Shown here piece after piece: positions 35,174 through 43,747 of a stretch of 64,000 nt of DNA. Within the stretch, counting starts at the first letter, position 1; every line of letters begins with the position of its first letter. Under the pieces are notes generated by a model. That model saw only the letters and a program-made list of their open reading frames with translations. It was not told the origin of the DNA and did no database searches. The stretch is taken from assembly GCA_002840285.1 (NCBI GenBank), contig PHAE01000002.1, positions 1-64,000 of the forward strand, in the 5' to 3' direction. The translations under genes were made by a program, and so were the position numbers. This DNA is from Firmicutes bacterium HGW-Firmicutes-11 (GTDB taxonomy: Bacteria; Bacillota; Clostridia; Peptostreptococcales; Anaerovoracaceae).

Positions 35174-35902
35174 TCAGTCTTCAAATGCTTCCTTTACGTC
35201 CCAAACCTGCCAGACCTTGCCGACCAGGTCCGGTCCCGGCTTCAATGTTGCCTTTCCCGGTTTCCAGCCGGATGGTGTCGCCTCGGTCCCACCCGACGCG
35301 CGTACGTGCTGGAACGCTTTGATCTGACGTATGCTCTCGCTGACATTTCTGCCAACCGGTGGAGTAAGTACTTCAAATCCCTGCACATTTCCATCGGGAT
35401 CGATGATGAACCTGCCGCGAGTTTCTACTCCGGCATCTTCATCATAAATGCCGTATAATTTTCCAATGCTTCCGTCTTGATCCGCAAGCATCGGGAAGGG
35501 GATATCTCCGCCGATCATCTTGGACAATTCATGTTCGTTCCACATTTTATGGACAAAAACACTATCAACGCTTACCGATAATACATCCACTCCCAATTCG
35601 TTCAATTCCTTATGTTTGACAGCAACTGCTGACACCTCGGTGGCTCACACAAAGGTAAAGTCACCGGGATAAAAGCAGAGCAGAACCCATCTTCCTTTAT
35701 ATTCCGATAAGCTGACATTAGCAAATTTCCCCTGATAAAATGCCGGGGCTGTGAACTCCGGTGCAGGTTTTCCTACTTTGATCATATGCGACTTCATCTC
35801 CCTTCCTTGCCTGTCGGTTGCCTCAGGCGCCATATCTTGTTCCAGCGGTTTTGGTTTGTTGATCGCGGGTCGCTGACAGCCCGGTTTGAATTCCTCTGGC
35901 AT
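35174..35902 (-). CDS. prxU: Selenocysteine-containing peroxiredoxin (PrxU-like), in-frame TGA read as Sec
   Basis: This is one 242-codon frame broken only by TGA at 35645-35647, exactly where the peroxidatic cysteine of FTFVCPTE should be (here FTFV-Sec-ATE, Sec86). Sequence similarity to AhpC/TSA peroxiredoxins continues unbroken on both sides. It would reduce H2O2 and organic peroxides. The usual resolving cysteine is absent: the segment reads ATPSGWKPG where VCPAGWKPG is typical. The only cysteines are C9, in a 40-residue N-terminal extension, and C76. A SECIS-like hairpin follows the TGA. The ATG at 35902 follows AAGGAGG. Selenoprotein PrxU is known from Eubacterium acidaminophilum. A nonsense mutation is less likely. 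Confidence 0.88.
35617..35634 (-). promoter_or_regulatory. Candidate bacterial SECIS hairpin downstream of the Sec codon
   Basis: In the mRNA, TGTCAGC pairs with GCTGTCA (one U-U mismatch) around an AGTT loop. The stem begins on the 11th nucleotide after the TGA, the spacing typical of bacterial SECIS elements, and the loop contains GU. It is small and lies within the coding region. Confidence 0.55.
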
Positions 35903-35949
35903 CGATTTCCTCCTTCCGATCGCTTTTCTCAATAAAAAGCAGTCTCGCT

Positions 35950-35964
35950 ATAGATGCTATCTAT
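35950..35964. promoter_or_regulatory. Candidate operator dyad at the peroxiredoxin promoter
   Basis: ATAGAT-GCT-ATCTAT is a perfect 6-3-6 inverted repeat that covers the predicted transcription start just downstream of the -10. It could bind a repressor. The regulator is not identified. Confidence 0.4.
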
Positions 35965-35968
35965 GTTG

Positions 35969-35997
35969 ATTTTATGACATATGCCGCATAAAAGCAA
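35969..35997 (-). promoter_or_regulatory. Sigma-70-type promoter of the peroxiredoxin gene
   Basis: The minus strand reads TTGCTT, then 17 bp, then TAAAAT, placing the start of transcription near 35961, inside the dyad at 35950-35964. Confidence 0.65.
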
Positions 35998-36018
35998 GGA
36001 GAATAGCAGGAAATGAAA

Positions 36019-36042
36019 GAAGCGCCTTGAGAAAGGCGCTTC
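36019..36042 (-). terminator. Terminator of rny
   Basis: GAAGCGCCTT pairs with AAGGCGCTTC across a 4-nt loop, with a T-containing tract (TTTCATTT) following on the minus strand. It lies 24 nt after the rny stop. Confidence 0.75.
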
Positions 36043-36065
36043 CTGTTCGCATCTTATGTGAGGTT

Positions 36066-37610
36066 TTATTTCGCGTATTCGATCGCTCTGGTTTCCCGAA
36101 TGACATTGACTTTGATCTGTCCCGGATATTCCAGTTCGCTTTCGATTTTCTTGCTGATTTCTCTTGCGAGGAACACGATCGCGTCGTCGTTCATTTCTTC
36201 GGGTTTAGCCAGGATGCGGATCTCTCGACCCGCTTGGATCGCGAAGGATTTTTCTACGCCAGGCGTCGTGTTTGCGATCGCCTCTAATGCCTGCAGTCGC
36301 TTAATATAAGTTTCAAGAGTTTCACGGCGAGCTCCCGGTCTGGCAGCGGACAAGGCGTCAGCTGCGCCGATCAGTACGGCTTCCATACTAGTCGCTTCGT
36401 AATCACCATGATGAGCAGCCATTGCATTGATTACAGCTTCTGTTTCTTTGTATTTCTTAAGCACATCCATTCCGATGTCGACATGGGTCCCTTCCACTTC
36501 GTGGTCCATCGCCTTGCCGATATCGTGGAGCAAGCCGGCTCGCTTTGCAAGCTTGATATCCAGTCCCAGTTCGCCTGCCATCAAGCCGGCGAGGTGAGCG
36601 ACTTCCACCGAATGCTTCAACACGTTCTGTCCGTAGCTCGTTCTGTACTTCAGGCGGCCCAGCAGTTTGATCAATTCCGGATGCAGGTTGTGTATGCCAA
36701 CTTCGAAAGTGGCCTGCTCTCCTTCTTCTTTGATGATGTTGTTGACTTCCTTTTCGGCCTTTTCTACCATTTCCTCGATCCTGGCAGGGTGGATCCGGCC
36801 ATCCAGGATGAGTTTCTGTAAAGCGACCTTGGCGATCTCTCTCCTGACCGGATCGAATCCGGACAAAATCACCGCTTCCGGTGTGTCGTCGATAATAAGG
36901 TCAACACCGGTCATCGTCTCGATCGCCCGTATGTTTCGACCTTCTCTGCCGATGATCCGGCCTTTCATGTCATCGTTGGGCAACGGCACAACAGACACTG
37001 TGCTCTCTGCAACATGGTCGGCGGCACATCTCTGGATCGCGCCGGTAATGATTTCTTTTGCTTTCTTTTCGCCTTCTTCTTTTGCTTTTCCCTCGATCTC
37101 TTTGATCAGAAGCGACGCTTCTGTCCTTACTTCCTTTTCTACGTTGGAGAGAAGGAGTTTCTTTGCTTCATCCACAGTATAACCGGAGATCCGTTCCAGT
37201 TCTTCGATCTGCTTCGTTATGAATCCGTCGAGTTCTGCTTCTTTGTCCAGAAGCTTCTGCTCCTTTCGTCCCAGGCCCTCTTCCTTCTTTTCCAGGTTTT
37301 CGATTTTTTTGTCCAGGGATTCTTCTTTTTGAATCAGCCTGCGTTCCGCCTTTGTGATCTCTGCTCGTCGTTCCCGGGCTTCTCTCTCCACTTCGCTGCG
37401 GAGTCTGTGGGCCTCTTCTTTTGCTTCCAGTGTGATCTCTTTTTTGATGGACTCTGACTTGTTTTCTGCATCCAGCAGTAGATTTTTTGCCTTTTGTTCA
37501 GCGCTGCCAATAGCTTTTTCGCCGACGGTTTTTCTGAATATATATCCAATCAGTAGCCCAATGGCAAGGGCGACAATTGCGATAATGATTCTTACAAGTA
37601 TGTCTTCTAT
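36066..37610 (-). CDS. rny: Ribonuclease Y, apparent ATA start codon
   Basis: This membrane-bound endoribonuclease initiates mRNA decay. Starting at 37610 gives 514 residues, the normal RNase Y length. The order is an N-terminal membrane helix ([18 protein letters not shown]), a long charged coiled coil (about 30-190), a KH domain ([15 protein letters not shown]) and an HD domain ([25 protein letters not shown]). No ATG, GTG or TTG exists in frame upstream of the membrane helix. The first suitable codon is ATA at 37610, 9 nt after a perfect AGGAGG. The next in-frame GTG (37391) would delete the membrane anchor, so the ATA start is preferred, or the base call may be wrong. Confidence 0.88.
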   Translation of the reverse strand: MEDILVRIIIAIVALAIGLLIGYIFRKTVGEKAIGSAEQKAKNLLLDAENKSESIKKEITLEAKEEAHRLRSEVEREARERRAEITKAERRLIQKEESLDKKIENLEKKEEGLGRKEQKLLDKEAELDGFITKQIEELERISGYTVDEAKKLLLSNVEKEVRTEASLLIKEIEGKAKEEGEKKAKEIITGAIQRCAADHVAESTVSVVPLPNDDMKGRIIGREGRNIRAIETMTGVDLIIDDTPEAVILSGFDPVRREIAKVALQKLILDGRIHPARIEEMVEKAEKEVNNIIKEEGEQATFEVGIHNLHPELIKLLGRLKYRTSYGQNVLKHSVEVAHLAGLMAGELGLDIKLAKRAGLLHDIGKAMDHEVEGTHVDIGMDVLKKYKETEAVINAMAAHHGDYEATSMEAVLIGAADALSAARPGARRETLETYIKRLQALEAIANTTPGVEKSFAIQAGREIRILAKPEEMNDDAIVFLAREISKKIESELEYPGQIKVNVIRETRAIEYAK

Positions 37611-37664
37611 TTTAAAGCACCTCCTTCTGATTTTATTTATATTTTGTACTATTTCAATTGGATA

Positions 37665-37694
37665 TTGATATAATTACACAACATATATTATAAT
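37665..37694 (+). promoter_or_regulatory. Promoter of rodA
   Basis: TTGATA, then 18 bp, then TATAAT (37689-37694). It faces the rny promoter and shares part of its -10 bases. Confidence 0.65.
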
Positions 37695-37716
37695 TGTACC
37701 TGCACATCAAAGTCAA
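37687..37716 (-). promoter_or_regulatory. Promoter of rny, overlapping the rodA promoter
   Basis: The minus strand reads TTGACT, then 18 bp, then TATAAT (37692-37687). Its -10 overlaps the rodA -10 by four base pairs, so both promoters cannot be occupied at once. Confidence 0.65.
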
Positions 37717-37737
37717 GAGGAATGAAAGGCGTGCACA

Positions 37738-38850
37738 ATGCAGTATTTTCGGGATCTAATGAAAAACATAGATTTTCTGTTGCTTCTGATCCCGCTGGTT
37801 TTCGCGGTGATCAGTGTTGTTATGATCGGAAGCACCGCGTACGAAGACGGATTTGTCTTCAGTCGCAATATGAAAGTCCAGATCGTCGCCTACGGGATCG
37901 GTTTCCTTGGCCTGACGATCGTGCTCTTATGGGATTACCTACTTCTTCAGTCGTTGGAAAAAATCATATATGTCGCTTCTATTCTCTTTCTTTTGACTGT
38001 ATTTTTACCGGTGATCGGCAAAGAGCAGTTTGGAGCCAGAGGATGGTTGGACTTAGGGCCTGTGGACCTTCAACCGGCGGAAATCGTCAAGATCACGTTT
38101 ATCATCATATATGCAGCATACCTCTCTCGACGACAGGATTCTCTTGGTTCTTTGAAAGGATTAGCGTTGGCAGGTCTCTATGCTTTGCCCTTCGTTGCTA
38201 TCATTGCCGTGCTTCAGAACGATCTCGGCAATGCCCTGGTCATCTGCGTCATTGCTGCCGTGATGGTCTTTGCGGCCGGTGTCGACGGCAAGCTGTATGC
38301 GAAGGTGAGCGCAGTGGCATTGCTCTTGATTCCCGTAGCGTATCGCTTCATGGCAACTCATCAGAAAGCCCGGATCGATGCGTTTCTTCATCCCGACAAC
38401 CTGCTGCTTCCCGGGAATTATCAGGTCTGGCAGTCCAAAGTAGCCATCGGCTCCGGCGGAGTGTTTGGGAAGGGACTGTTCGAAGGGACGCAAAAAGAAC
38501 TGAAATTCCTGCCGGTGCAGGAATCGGATTTTATTTTTTCCGTTATTGCGGAAGAATGGGGATTCATGGGCGGGGCTTTTCTCATCGCCCTCTACACGCT
38601 GTTTTTATATCGTATCCTTCGAATCGCCCGCAAAGCGAAGGATCTCTTTGGTGCTCTTCTGGTCATCGGGATCTTCGGTATGTTCTTTTTTCAAATCTTT
38701 GAGAATATTGCCATGACGATGGGTCTGATGCCGGTCACCGGGATCACTCTCCCCTTTGTCAGCGCAGGAGGCAGCTCTGTGGTCAGTAATCTCGTCGCCC
38801 TCGGTCTCGTTCTGAACGTTTGTATCCGCAGCAAGATCATCAATTTCTAA
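37738..38850 (+). CDS. rodA: Rod shape-determining SEDS glycosyltransferase RodA
   Basis: This 370-residue polytopic protein of the SEDS family (RodA/FtsW/SpoVE) polymerises lipid II for side-wall growth with PBP2. About ten hydrophobic segments are visible. SEDS signatures include GARGWLDLGPVDLQPAEIVK, the loop EGTQKELKFLPVQESDFIFS containing the catalytic aspartate, and GITLPFVSAGGSS near the C-terminus. The location opposite the mre-pbp2-minD cluster supports RodA rather than SpoVE or FtsW. The ATG at 37738 follows AAAGG. Its end overlaps minD tail to tail by 4 bp. Confidence 0.9.
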   Translation: MQYFRDLMKNIDFLLLLIPLVFAVISVVMIGSTAYEDGFVFSRNMKVQIVAYGIGFLGLTIVLLWDYLLLQSLEKIIYVASILFLLTVFLPVIGKEQFGARGWLDLGPVDLQPAEIVKITFIIIYAAYLSRRQDSLGSLKGLALAGLYALPFVAIIAVLQNDLGNALVICVIAAVMVFAAGVDGKLYAKVSAVALLLIPVAYRFMATHQKARIDAFLHPDNLLLPGNYQVWQSKVAIGSGGVFGKGLFEGTQKELKFLPVQESDFIFSVIAEEWGFMGGAFLIALYTLFLYRILRIARKAKDLFGALLVIGIFGMFFFQIFENIAMTMGLMPVTGITLPFVSAGGSSVVSNLVALGLVLNVCIRSKIINF

Positions 38851-39587
38851 CGTTTCTTGGTGTCATCGTTGAAGAGGATTCGATTTGCGATGCCTGCCAT
38901 GTTTTTTTCGATGTAGCTTCCTTTGCTAAGTACCACGGGCACACCGATGTTGGCTGCTATGTGAATGTTGATGTCATATGGTATCAGACCGGCGATCGGC
39001 GGTCGCAGGTGTTCTGCGATTTCTGCCGGATCCGGAACGATCCCGCGTCGAAGCAGATCTGGCATGATTTTATTCACGACCACATATCGTTTCCGGATGC
39101 CGATCGATCGAAGCACCGCGTCAACCAACTCAGCATCACGGATCGCAGTATGCTCCGGTACCGTTACGATCACCGCTCTGTTCGCAGGTGCTGCTGCTCT
39201 CATCAAGTCTTCGTTGATTCCTGCAGGAGCGTCAAGTATTATATAGTCGAATCGTTCCGATAACTGGGAACACAATTCTTTCATATCTGCCGGAGTGAAG
39301 GTCGCTTTGCTCCGGTTTTGGGGCGCGGACAGCAAATACAACTCCGGAAACCGTTTGTCCTTCACAAGTGCTTGCTTGATCCGGCAGGTGCCATCGATCA
39401 CATCCGTCAGATCATATATGATGCGGCTCTCTAGACCAAGGCAGATATCCAGGCTGCGGGTACCGATGTTCATGTCGATCAAAAGCACCGATGCCCCTTC
39501 CTGTGCAAGCTTCGCCCCCAGATTTGCCGTGAAAACCGTCTTTCCGACGCCGCCTTTACCGGAAGCGACGAGTATGACTTCTCCCAT
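38847..39587 (-). CDS. minD: Septum site-determining ATPase MinD
   Basis: This 246-residue ParA/MinD-type ATPase places the division site from the membrane. It has the deviant Walker A GKGGVGKT (K11 and K16) and the MinD motifs DMNIGTRSLDICLGLE and LLSAPQNRSKATF. The C-terminus (GIANRILFNDDTKKR) is a short possible amphipathic helix, weaker than the usual membrane-targeting sequence. It follows pbp2 by 21 bp. Neither minC nor minE is present in the cluster, which is unusual. Confidence 0.92.
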   Translation of the reverse strand: MGEVILVASGKGGVGKTVFTANLGAKLAQEGASVLLIDMNIGTRSLDICLGLESRIIYDLTDVIDGTCRIKQALVKDKRFPELYLLSAPQNRSKATFTPADMKELCSQLSERFDYIILDAPAGINEDLMRAAAPANRAVIVTVPEHTAIRDAELVDAVLRSIGIRKRYVVVNKIMPDLLRRGIVPDPAEIAEHLRPPIAGLIPYDINIHIAANIGVPVVLSKGSYIEKNMAGIANRILFNDDTKKR

Positions 39588-39608
39588 CGTGTTGCTCCTT
39601 TGTTTCCG

Positions 39609-42362
39609 TTATTGAGTGAGTACCGTATTGAGCTGGTAATCACTATACATTTTGTCCAATTCCAAATATGCTCCGATGATTTCCCGGGCGACCGGGCCTG
39701 CATATCCTCCGGTTCCACCCTGAAACAGTAGCACAGCCACTGCGATTTTGGGATCTTCTACCGGAGCCATCGCTACAAACCATGCAAAGTTATCATAATC
39801 GGATTTGTAAGCGTCGATCCCTGCGATCGAGACCCTTCCTCTGGACAGATTGATGACGGCCTGTCTCGCTGCGGTGTTTCTGGTCCTGTAGATGTCAGAG
39901 TACTCACGGAGCAGACGTTCCATCTCTGTTTCCACTTGCTCCCAGGTCAAACTGGGATTGATCCTTCCCAGGTTTGTCTTTAGATATTCCACTTCGTCCG
40001 GCGGGTTGATTTTTCCTCCCCGTTCCGCTGTACCGGTCTTGGCTGCCACCTGAACAGGAAAATTCCCAAAGATGGCTCTTCCGCTTCCTCTGGACCCATG
40101 GGCAACACGGCGCATCCCTTCGATGATATGATCCAGGAGTTCGGGATCCTTGACTTCGATTTGCTTTCCTTCCGGCTTGTTCGCAATGCCTTCTCCCCCG
40201 ATGTAATGTATGAGACTGACCGAATTATGTATGCCGCCGTTTCCTATGGTAGCCAGGTAATTTGCCATTTGTAGCGGCGTGTATGCGTTCTCTCCCTGAC
40301 CGATCGAGATATTCAATTCATCACCCAGCGTCCATGCGGCCTGATTGAAATATGAGAATTTGGCCAGATCTCCAACGGTTTCGACCATTTCCTCCTGAAT
40401 GCCCATGTTTCCCAGGCGCTCCAGAATCGTATTGCGGCTTGGGTTTTCCTCTGTCCATCCGACGATGGTGTCGATCTGCCGCATCAGTTCCGCCTTGTCA
40501 GCGATCACTTCGTCTGTAAAATACATTTCTGCACGCCCGATCAACACATTTTTCAAATATGTCTTCATCGCCGACATTTTCCGCTCTTCACTGGGAACTG
40601 CGACAACCGTTTCAACGATCTCGATGCCGGTCGGCTTCCCTAGTCCATATTGCTCTGCATAATCGGTGATCGTTGCAATGTTGATATCTTCGGTGTAACC
40701 GAGGGAAGATCCTTTGTAGAAATCCCGGCCCGTCGCGATGTCGAAGAAATAGTAATTACAGGACACTTCCATTGCTTCGTATAAATTCAGATATCCGTGA
40801 TTTCCACCATACATATTCCACAAGATGCATCCGTAGGTGCGGTTCCCTACCCGAACGGCACCTCCGTCCCGCAACTCCCTGTTTGGATCCAGTCCGCTCT
40901 CCAAAGCAGCGGTTGCTGTCACCATTTTAAAGGTGGACCCAGGCTGAACAGCGGTTCTTGAAGCCACATTGAACAACGGCAACGGAGACAACGGATCCCG
41001 GGGGTTTATGGACTGCAATGCTGCCCAATCTTCCTTTTTGATACCTGAGGCAAAGAGATTTGGATCGTAGTCCGGATACGATGCCATCGCCAGAACATCG
41101 CCGGTTTCCACTTCGATGGCCACGACCGCTCCCACATTGGCGTTGGGATATGCCCGTGAATACTTGTAATTGCCATATTGGCTTTCGAAGGTTCCCGCGA
41201 CCTGGATCTTGGAGAGAGCTTGCTCCAGCGCAGCCTCCGCTGTTTTTTGCAGCTCAAGGTCGAGCGTCAGAAAGACATCTCTTCCCTTTTCCGCGCTGTC
41301 GTCGCTGATCGTACGCACATACTCGCCAAAAGCGTTGACTTCGACGTTCTTGATCCCGTCGATTCCACGGAGAGTGTCTTCAAGTGATTTTTCGATTCCG
41401 TCTTTTCCGATCAGGTCACTCGGGCTGTACCCCTTTTCAACATACGCCGACTTTTCTGTTTCAGAGATCTGTCCCAAATATCCAAGAATATGTGACGCTG
41501 TCGATCCGTTGGGATAATATCGCACCGGCTCTGCAACGACGTCGATCGCGGTCAGATCTGCTCCGCTTTCCTCAAGTGCTACGATGGTTTGATGGCTCAC
41601 ATTTTGGGCTATTGCCGCAGGAAGATAGCTGAGGTATCCCTGCGCTGATATTTCATTTCTCACGACCATGATGCGCCTGGCATCCTGATCCGACAAACTG
41701 GGATCGATTTTGTAGGCTTGTCTTAGCAGGGCAAACGCTTCTTCCGCACTTAGATTTGTATCCAGATAGTACCTCCCAAGAAAGCTCTCCCGATTCAACT
41801 CTTCAAGAAACTTCATCGCCCTGACAGAGATCGGCGGATACACGCTGTAGATGGTCTGTAGTTCGCTCTGTGCTTCATATTTATCCAGGCCTTCTTCGAT
41901 ACCATATCGCTGACGGATCTCGTAAAATGTCTGTTCCGCTGTATAATCCGTTGGCATGTCCTGGGACGCCAGCCAGTCTTCGATTGCCTTTTGGTATGTA
42001 TAGAAGAAATAGCCGTCTGCTGTCAGAATGATCGGGAGATTGTCGTTGACCACGTCCCCGTTTTTCGCCAGAAGATCCATCAGCTCCAGTGCTTGCCGGT
42101 TGGTTTCTTCGTTTGAAAGGTTGCCCGGTGAAAAGTGTACGGCAAAACTTGGACGGTTTCCGGCCAGAAGTCGACCGAACCGATCCCGGATCTCTCCCCG
42201 TGGAGCCGACGTATAAATGCTTTTGACGCTGATTGCTTCAGCAGCCAGTTTCCATTGACTGCCTTCCACAACGGTAAGGGAAAACAATCGGACCGAAAGC
42301 GCCGACATCAGAATCAATACAAAAATAAGGATCTGGTTTTCCCTGCTACGTAACCACCGCAT
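39609..42362 (-). CDS. mrdA: Penicillin-binding protein 2 (class B transpeptidase)
   Basis: This 917-residue elongasome transpeptidase cross-links side-wall peptidoglycan with RodA. A single N-terminal membrane helix (about 12-30) precedes a dimerisation domain. The transpeptidase domain has S476 and K479 (QPGSTFKMV), the SxN motif in SCNYYFFD and K775-T-G-T. It is longer than the 600-720 residues of most PBP2s because of extra sequence both before the active serine and between the motifs, as in several clostridia. The ATG at 42362 follows AGGAG. It lies 11 bp after mreD. Confidence 0.9.
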   Translation of the reverse strand: MRWLRSRENQILIFVLILMSALSVRLFSLTVVEGSQWKLAAEAISVKSIYTSAPRGEIRDRFGRLLAGNRPSFAVHFSPGNLSNEETNRQALELMDLLAKNGDVVNDNLPIILTADGYFFYTYQKAIEDWLASQDMPTDYTAEQTFYEIRQRYGIEEGLDKYEAQSELQTIYSVYPPISVRAMKFLEELNRESFLGRYYLDTNLSAEEAFALLRQAYKIDPSLSDQDARRIMVVRNEISAQGYLSYLPAAIAQNVSHQTIVALEESGADLTAIDVVAEPVRYYPNGSTASHILGYLGQISETEKSAYVEKGYSPSDLIGKDGIEKSLEDTLRGIDGIKNVEVNAFGEYVRTISDDSAEKGRDVFLTLDLELQKTAEAALEQALSKIQVAGTFESQYGNYKYSRAYPNANVGAVVAIEVETGDVLAMASYPDYDPNLFASGIKKEDWAALQSINPRDPLSPLPLFNVASRTAVQPGSTFKMVTATAALESGLDPNRELRDGGAVRVGNRTYGCILWNMYGGNHGYLNLYEAMEVSCNYYFFDIATGRDFYKGSSLGYTEDINIATITDYAEQYGLGKPTGIEIVETVVAVPSEERKMSAMKTYLKNVLIGRAEMYFTDEVIADKAELMRQIDTIVGWTEENPSRNTILERLGNMGIQEEMVETVGDLAKFSYFNQAAWTLGDELNISIGQGENAYTPLQMANYLATIGNGGIHNSVSLIHYIGGEGIANKPEGKQIEVKDPELLDHIIEGMRRVAHGSRGSGRAIFGNFPVQVAAKTGTAERGGKINPPDEVEYLKTNLGRINPSLTWEQVETEMERLLREYSDIYRTRNTAARQAVINLSRGRVSIAGIDAYKSDYDNFAWFVAMAPVEDPKIAVAVLLFQGGTGGYAGPVAREIIGAYLELDKMYSDYQLNTVLTQ

Positions 42363-42373
42363 GGACAACTCTC

Positions 42374-42892
42374 CTAACTGAAATACAGACGATTTCCATC
42401 ATAGTGCCGGTCTCTTGGGTGACGCACCGACCGTCTCCCGATCAAGAAATAAAACAAAATATTTGCTATTGTATGGAAAATCATAAGCAGAGGAACCATT
42501 CGCAGCATGACAATGAAATGATAGGTTCCGCCGAACACACCGAGGATCGCCCAGTAGAACAAATAAAACAGAACAGTTCCCGACACGGTTGCGATCGTGA
42601 TATTGAGCAGACTGTCCCGATAGAGGTACCGACGGAGCTCCGCCACGAAAAGGGCTACGGCCAGATAGGAAATTGCTGCCGGCCCGATCACTGGCGAAAA
42701 ACAAAGATCGATCAGGAGTCCGAAGAGCACTCCGCATACGACCCCGCTATTTCCTTCATAAAGAAAGGCCATCGCGATCACAAGGCACAGAGTCAAGTCC
42801 GGCGATATCCCGAGAATGCTGTTCTGCGGCGCCAGTACCGTCTGCAATAAAAAAGCGATAACAAAGAGAAGGACCGCATAACGGTATTTCAT
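42374..42892 (-). CDS. mreD: Rod shape-determining protein MreD
   Basis: This 172-residue integral membrane protein has five to six hydrophobic segments and belongs to the elongasome with MreB, MreC, RodA and PBP2. The MreD-like text PDLTLCLVIAMAFLYEG and the segment GVLFGLLIDLCFSPVIG are recognisable. Family sequence conservation is low, so the call rests partly on its position between mreC and pbp2. The ATG at 42892 has GGAG upstream. Confidence 0.9.
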   Translation of the reverse strand: MKYRYAVLLFVIAFLLQTVLAPQNSILGISPDLTLCLVIAMAFLYEGNSGVVCGVLFGLLIDLCFSPVIGPAAISYLAVALFVAELRRYLYRDSLLNITIATVSGTVLFYLFYWAILGVFGGTYHFIVMLRMVPLLMIFHTIANILFYFLIGRRSVRHPRDRHYDGNRLYFS

Positions 42893-42898
42893 GATGAA

Positions 42899-43738
42899 TC
42901 ACTCCGTTCCTATCGGTTCTTTGATGACGACCGTGATCTTCTGCAAATTCGAAAAATTGACGAAAGGTTCCACAGTCACTGTGCGCAGAAGTGAATTTTC
43001 GTTCCAGTCAACCTCTGTGATTCTACCGATCGGTATCCCCTCTGGATAGATCTCCATTCCTGAAGTGATCAGCACATCCCCTTCCACAACGGATACATCC
43101 TCCTGCAGAAGGTATCCGGAAAGTCCTCCGGTGCCGTCCCCGGATAGAACACCGATGATCGCAAGATCCCGAAAGACTTTAAAGCTGATATCATTGTTTT
43201 CGTCGACCGCCGAAATGACCTTGGCCCAGTCCGGGCCAAGGTCGAATACTCTGCCGATCAGTCCATCGCCGTTGATCACGACCGCATCCTCATGGACCCC
43301 CTCACGAGAGCCGATATTGATCGTGAACGTCTGAAACCAGCGGGATCCATCTTTCGCAATGACCGAACCGCTCACATAGCCGTAGCGGTCCTTTGGATCT
43401 ACATAATTCAAAGCATCTGACAATCGCAGCAACTCTGCCAACTCTTCTTCGGAAAGCGTCTGCCGGGTCAATTCTTCTCTAAGCTCTTTGTTTTCTTCTT
43501 TCAGTTCCTCATTTTCCGCAAGCAAAGCTTTCCACTGAAACAGACCTTTTATCGTTGCAGAAAAACCGCTTCCAGCTTCGGAAACCGGCTCCTGAATATA
43601 AGCAGCAAATCGCTGGATCTGTCCGCCAGCCCAGGAGTTGCTCCCCGGGTTTAGAAAAGAGGCCACGGTCAGACTGAGAAGCGCAATCAGAACGATACCC
43701 AGAATGGTGAGCCTCAGATGTTCTCTGCACCACTTCAT
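42899..43738 (-). CDS. mreC: Rod shape-determining protein MreC
   Basis: This 279-residue protein has one N-terminal membrane helix (about 10-30), a short coiled coil (about 65-100; ENEELKEENKELREEL) and a beta-rich extracellular domain, which is the standard MreC plan. It links MreB to the extracellular synthases. The family motif VINGDGLIGRVFDLGPDWAKV is clear. The ATG at 43738 follows AGGAG. It starts 9 bp after mreB. Confidence 0.93.
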   Translation of the reverse strand: MKWCREHLRLTILGIVLIALLSLTVASFLNPGSNSWAGGQIQRFAAYIQEPVSEAGSGFSATIKGLFQWKALLAENEELKEENKELREELTRQTLSEEELAELLRLSDALNYVDPKDRYGYVSGSVIAKDGSRWFQTFTINIGSREGVHEDAVVINGDGLIGRVFDLGPDWAKVISAVDENNDISFKVFRDLAIIGVLSGDGTGGLSGYLLQEDVSVVEGDVLITSGMEIYPEGIPIGRITEVDWNENSLLRTVTVEPFVNFSNLQKITVVIKEPIGTE

Positions 43739-43747
43739 CGACTTCTC

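Noticed and set aside
35174-35932. Two separate genes or a nonsense-mutated pseudogene in the peroxiredoxin region
   Set aside because: The single TGA sits exactly at the catalytic cysteine codon, the frame and similarity continue through it, and a SECIS-like hairpin follows. Random mutation would rarely hit that codon.
36066-37391. RNase Y starting at GTG 37391
   Set aside because: This would remove the membrane helix and part of the coiled coil that are encoded in frame just upstream with a perfect ribosome site.
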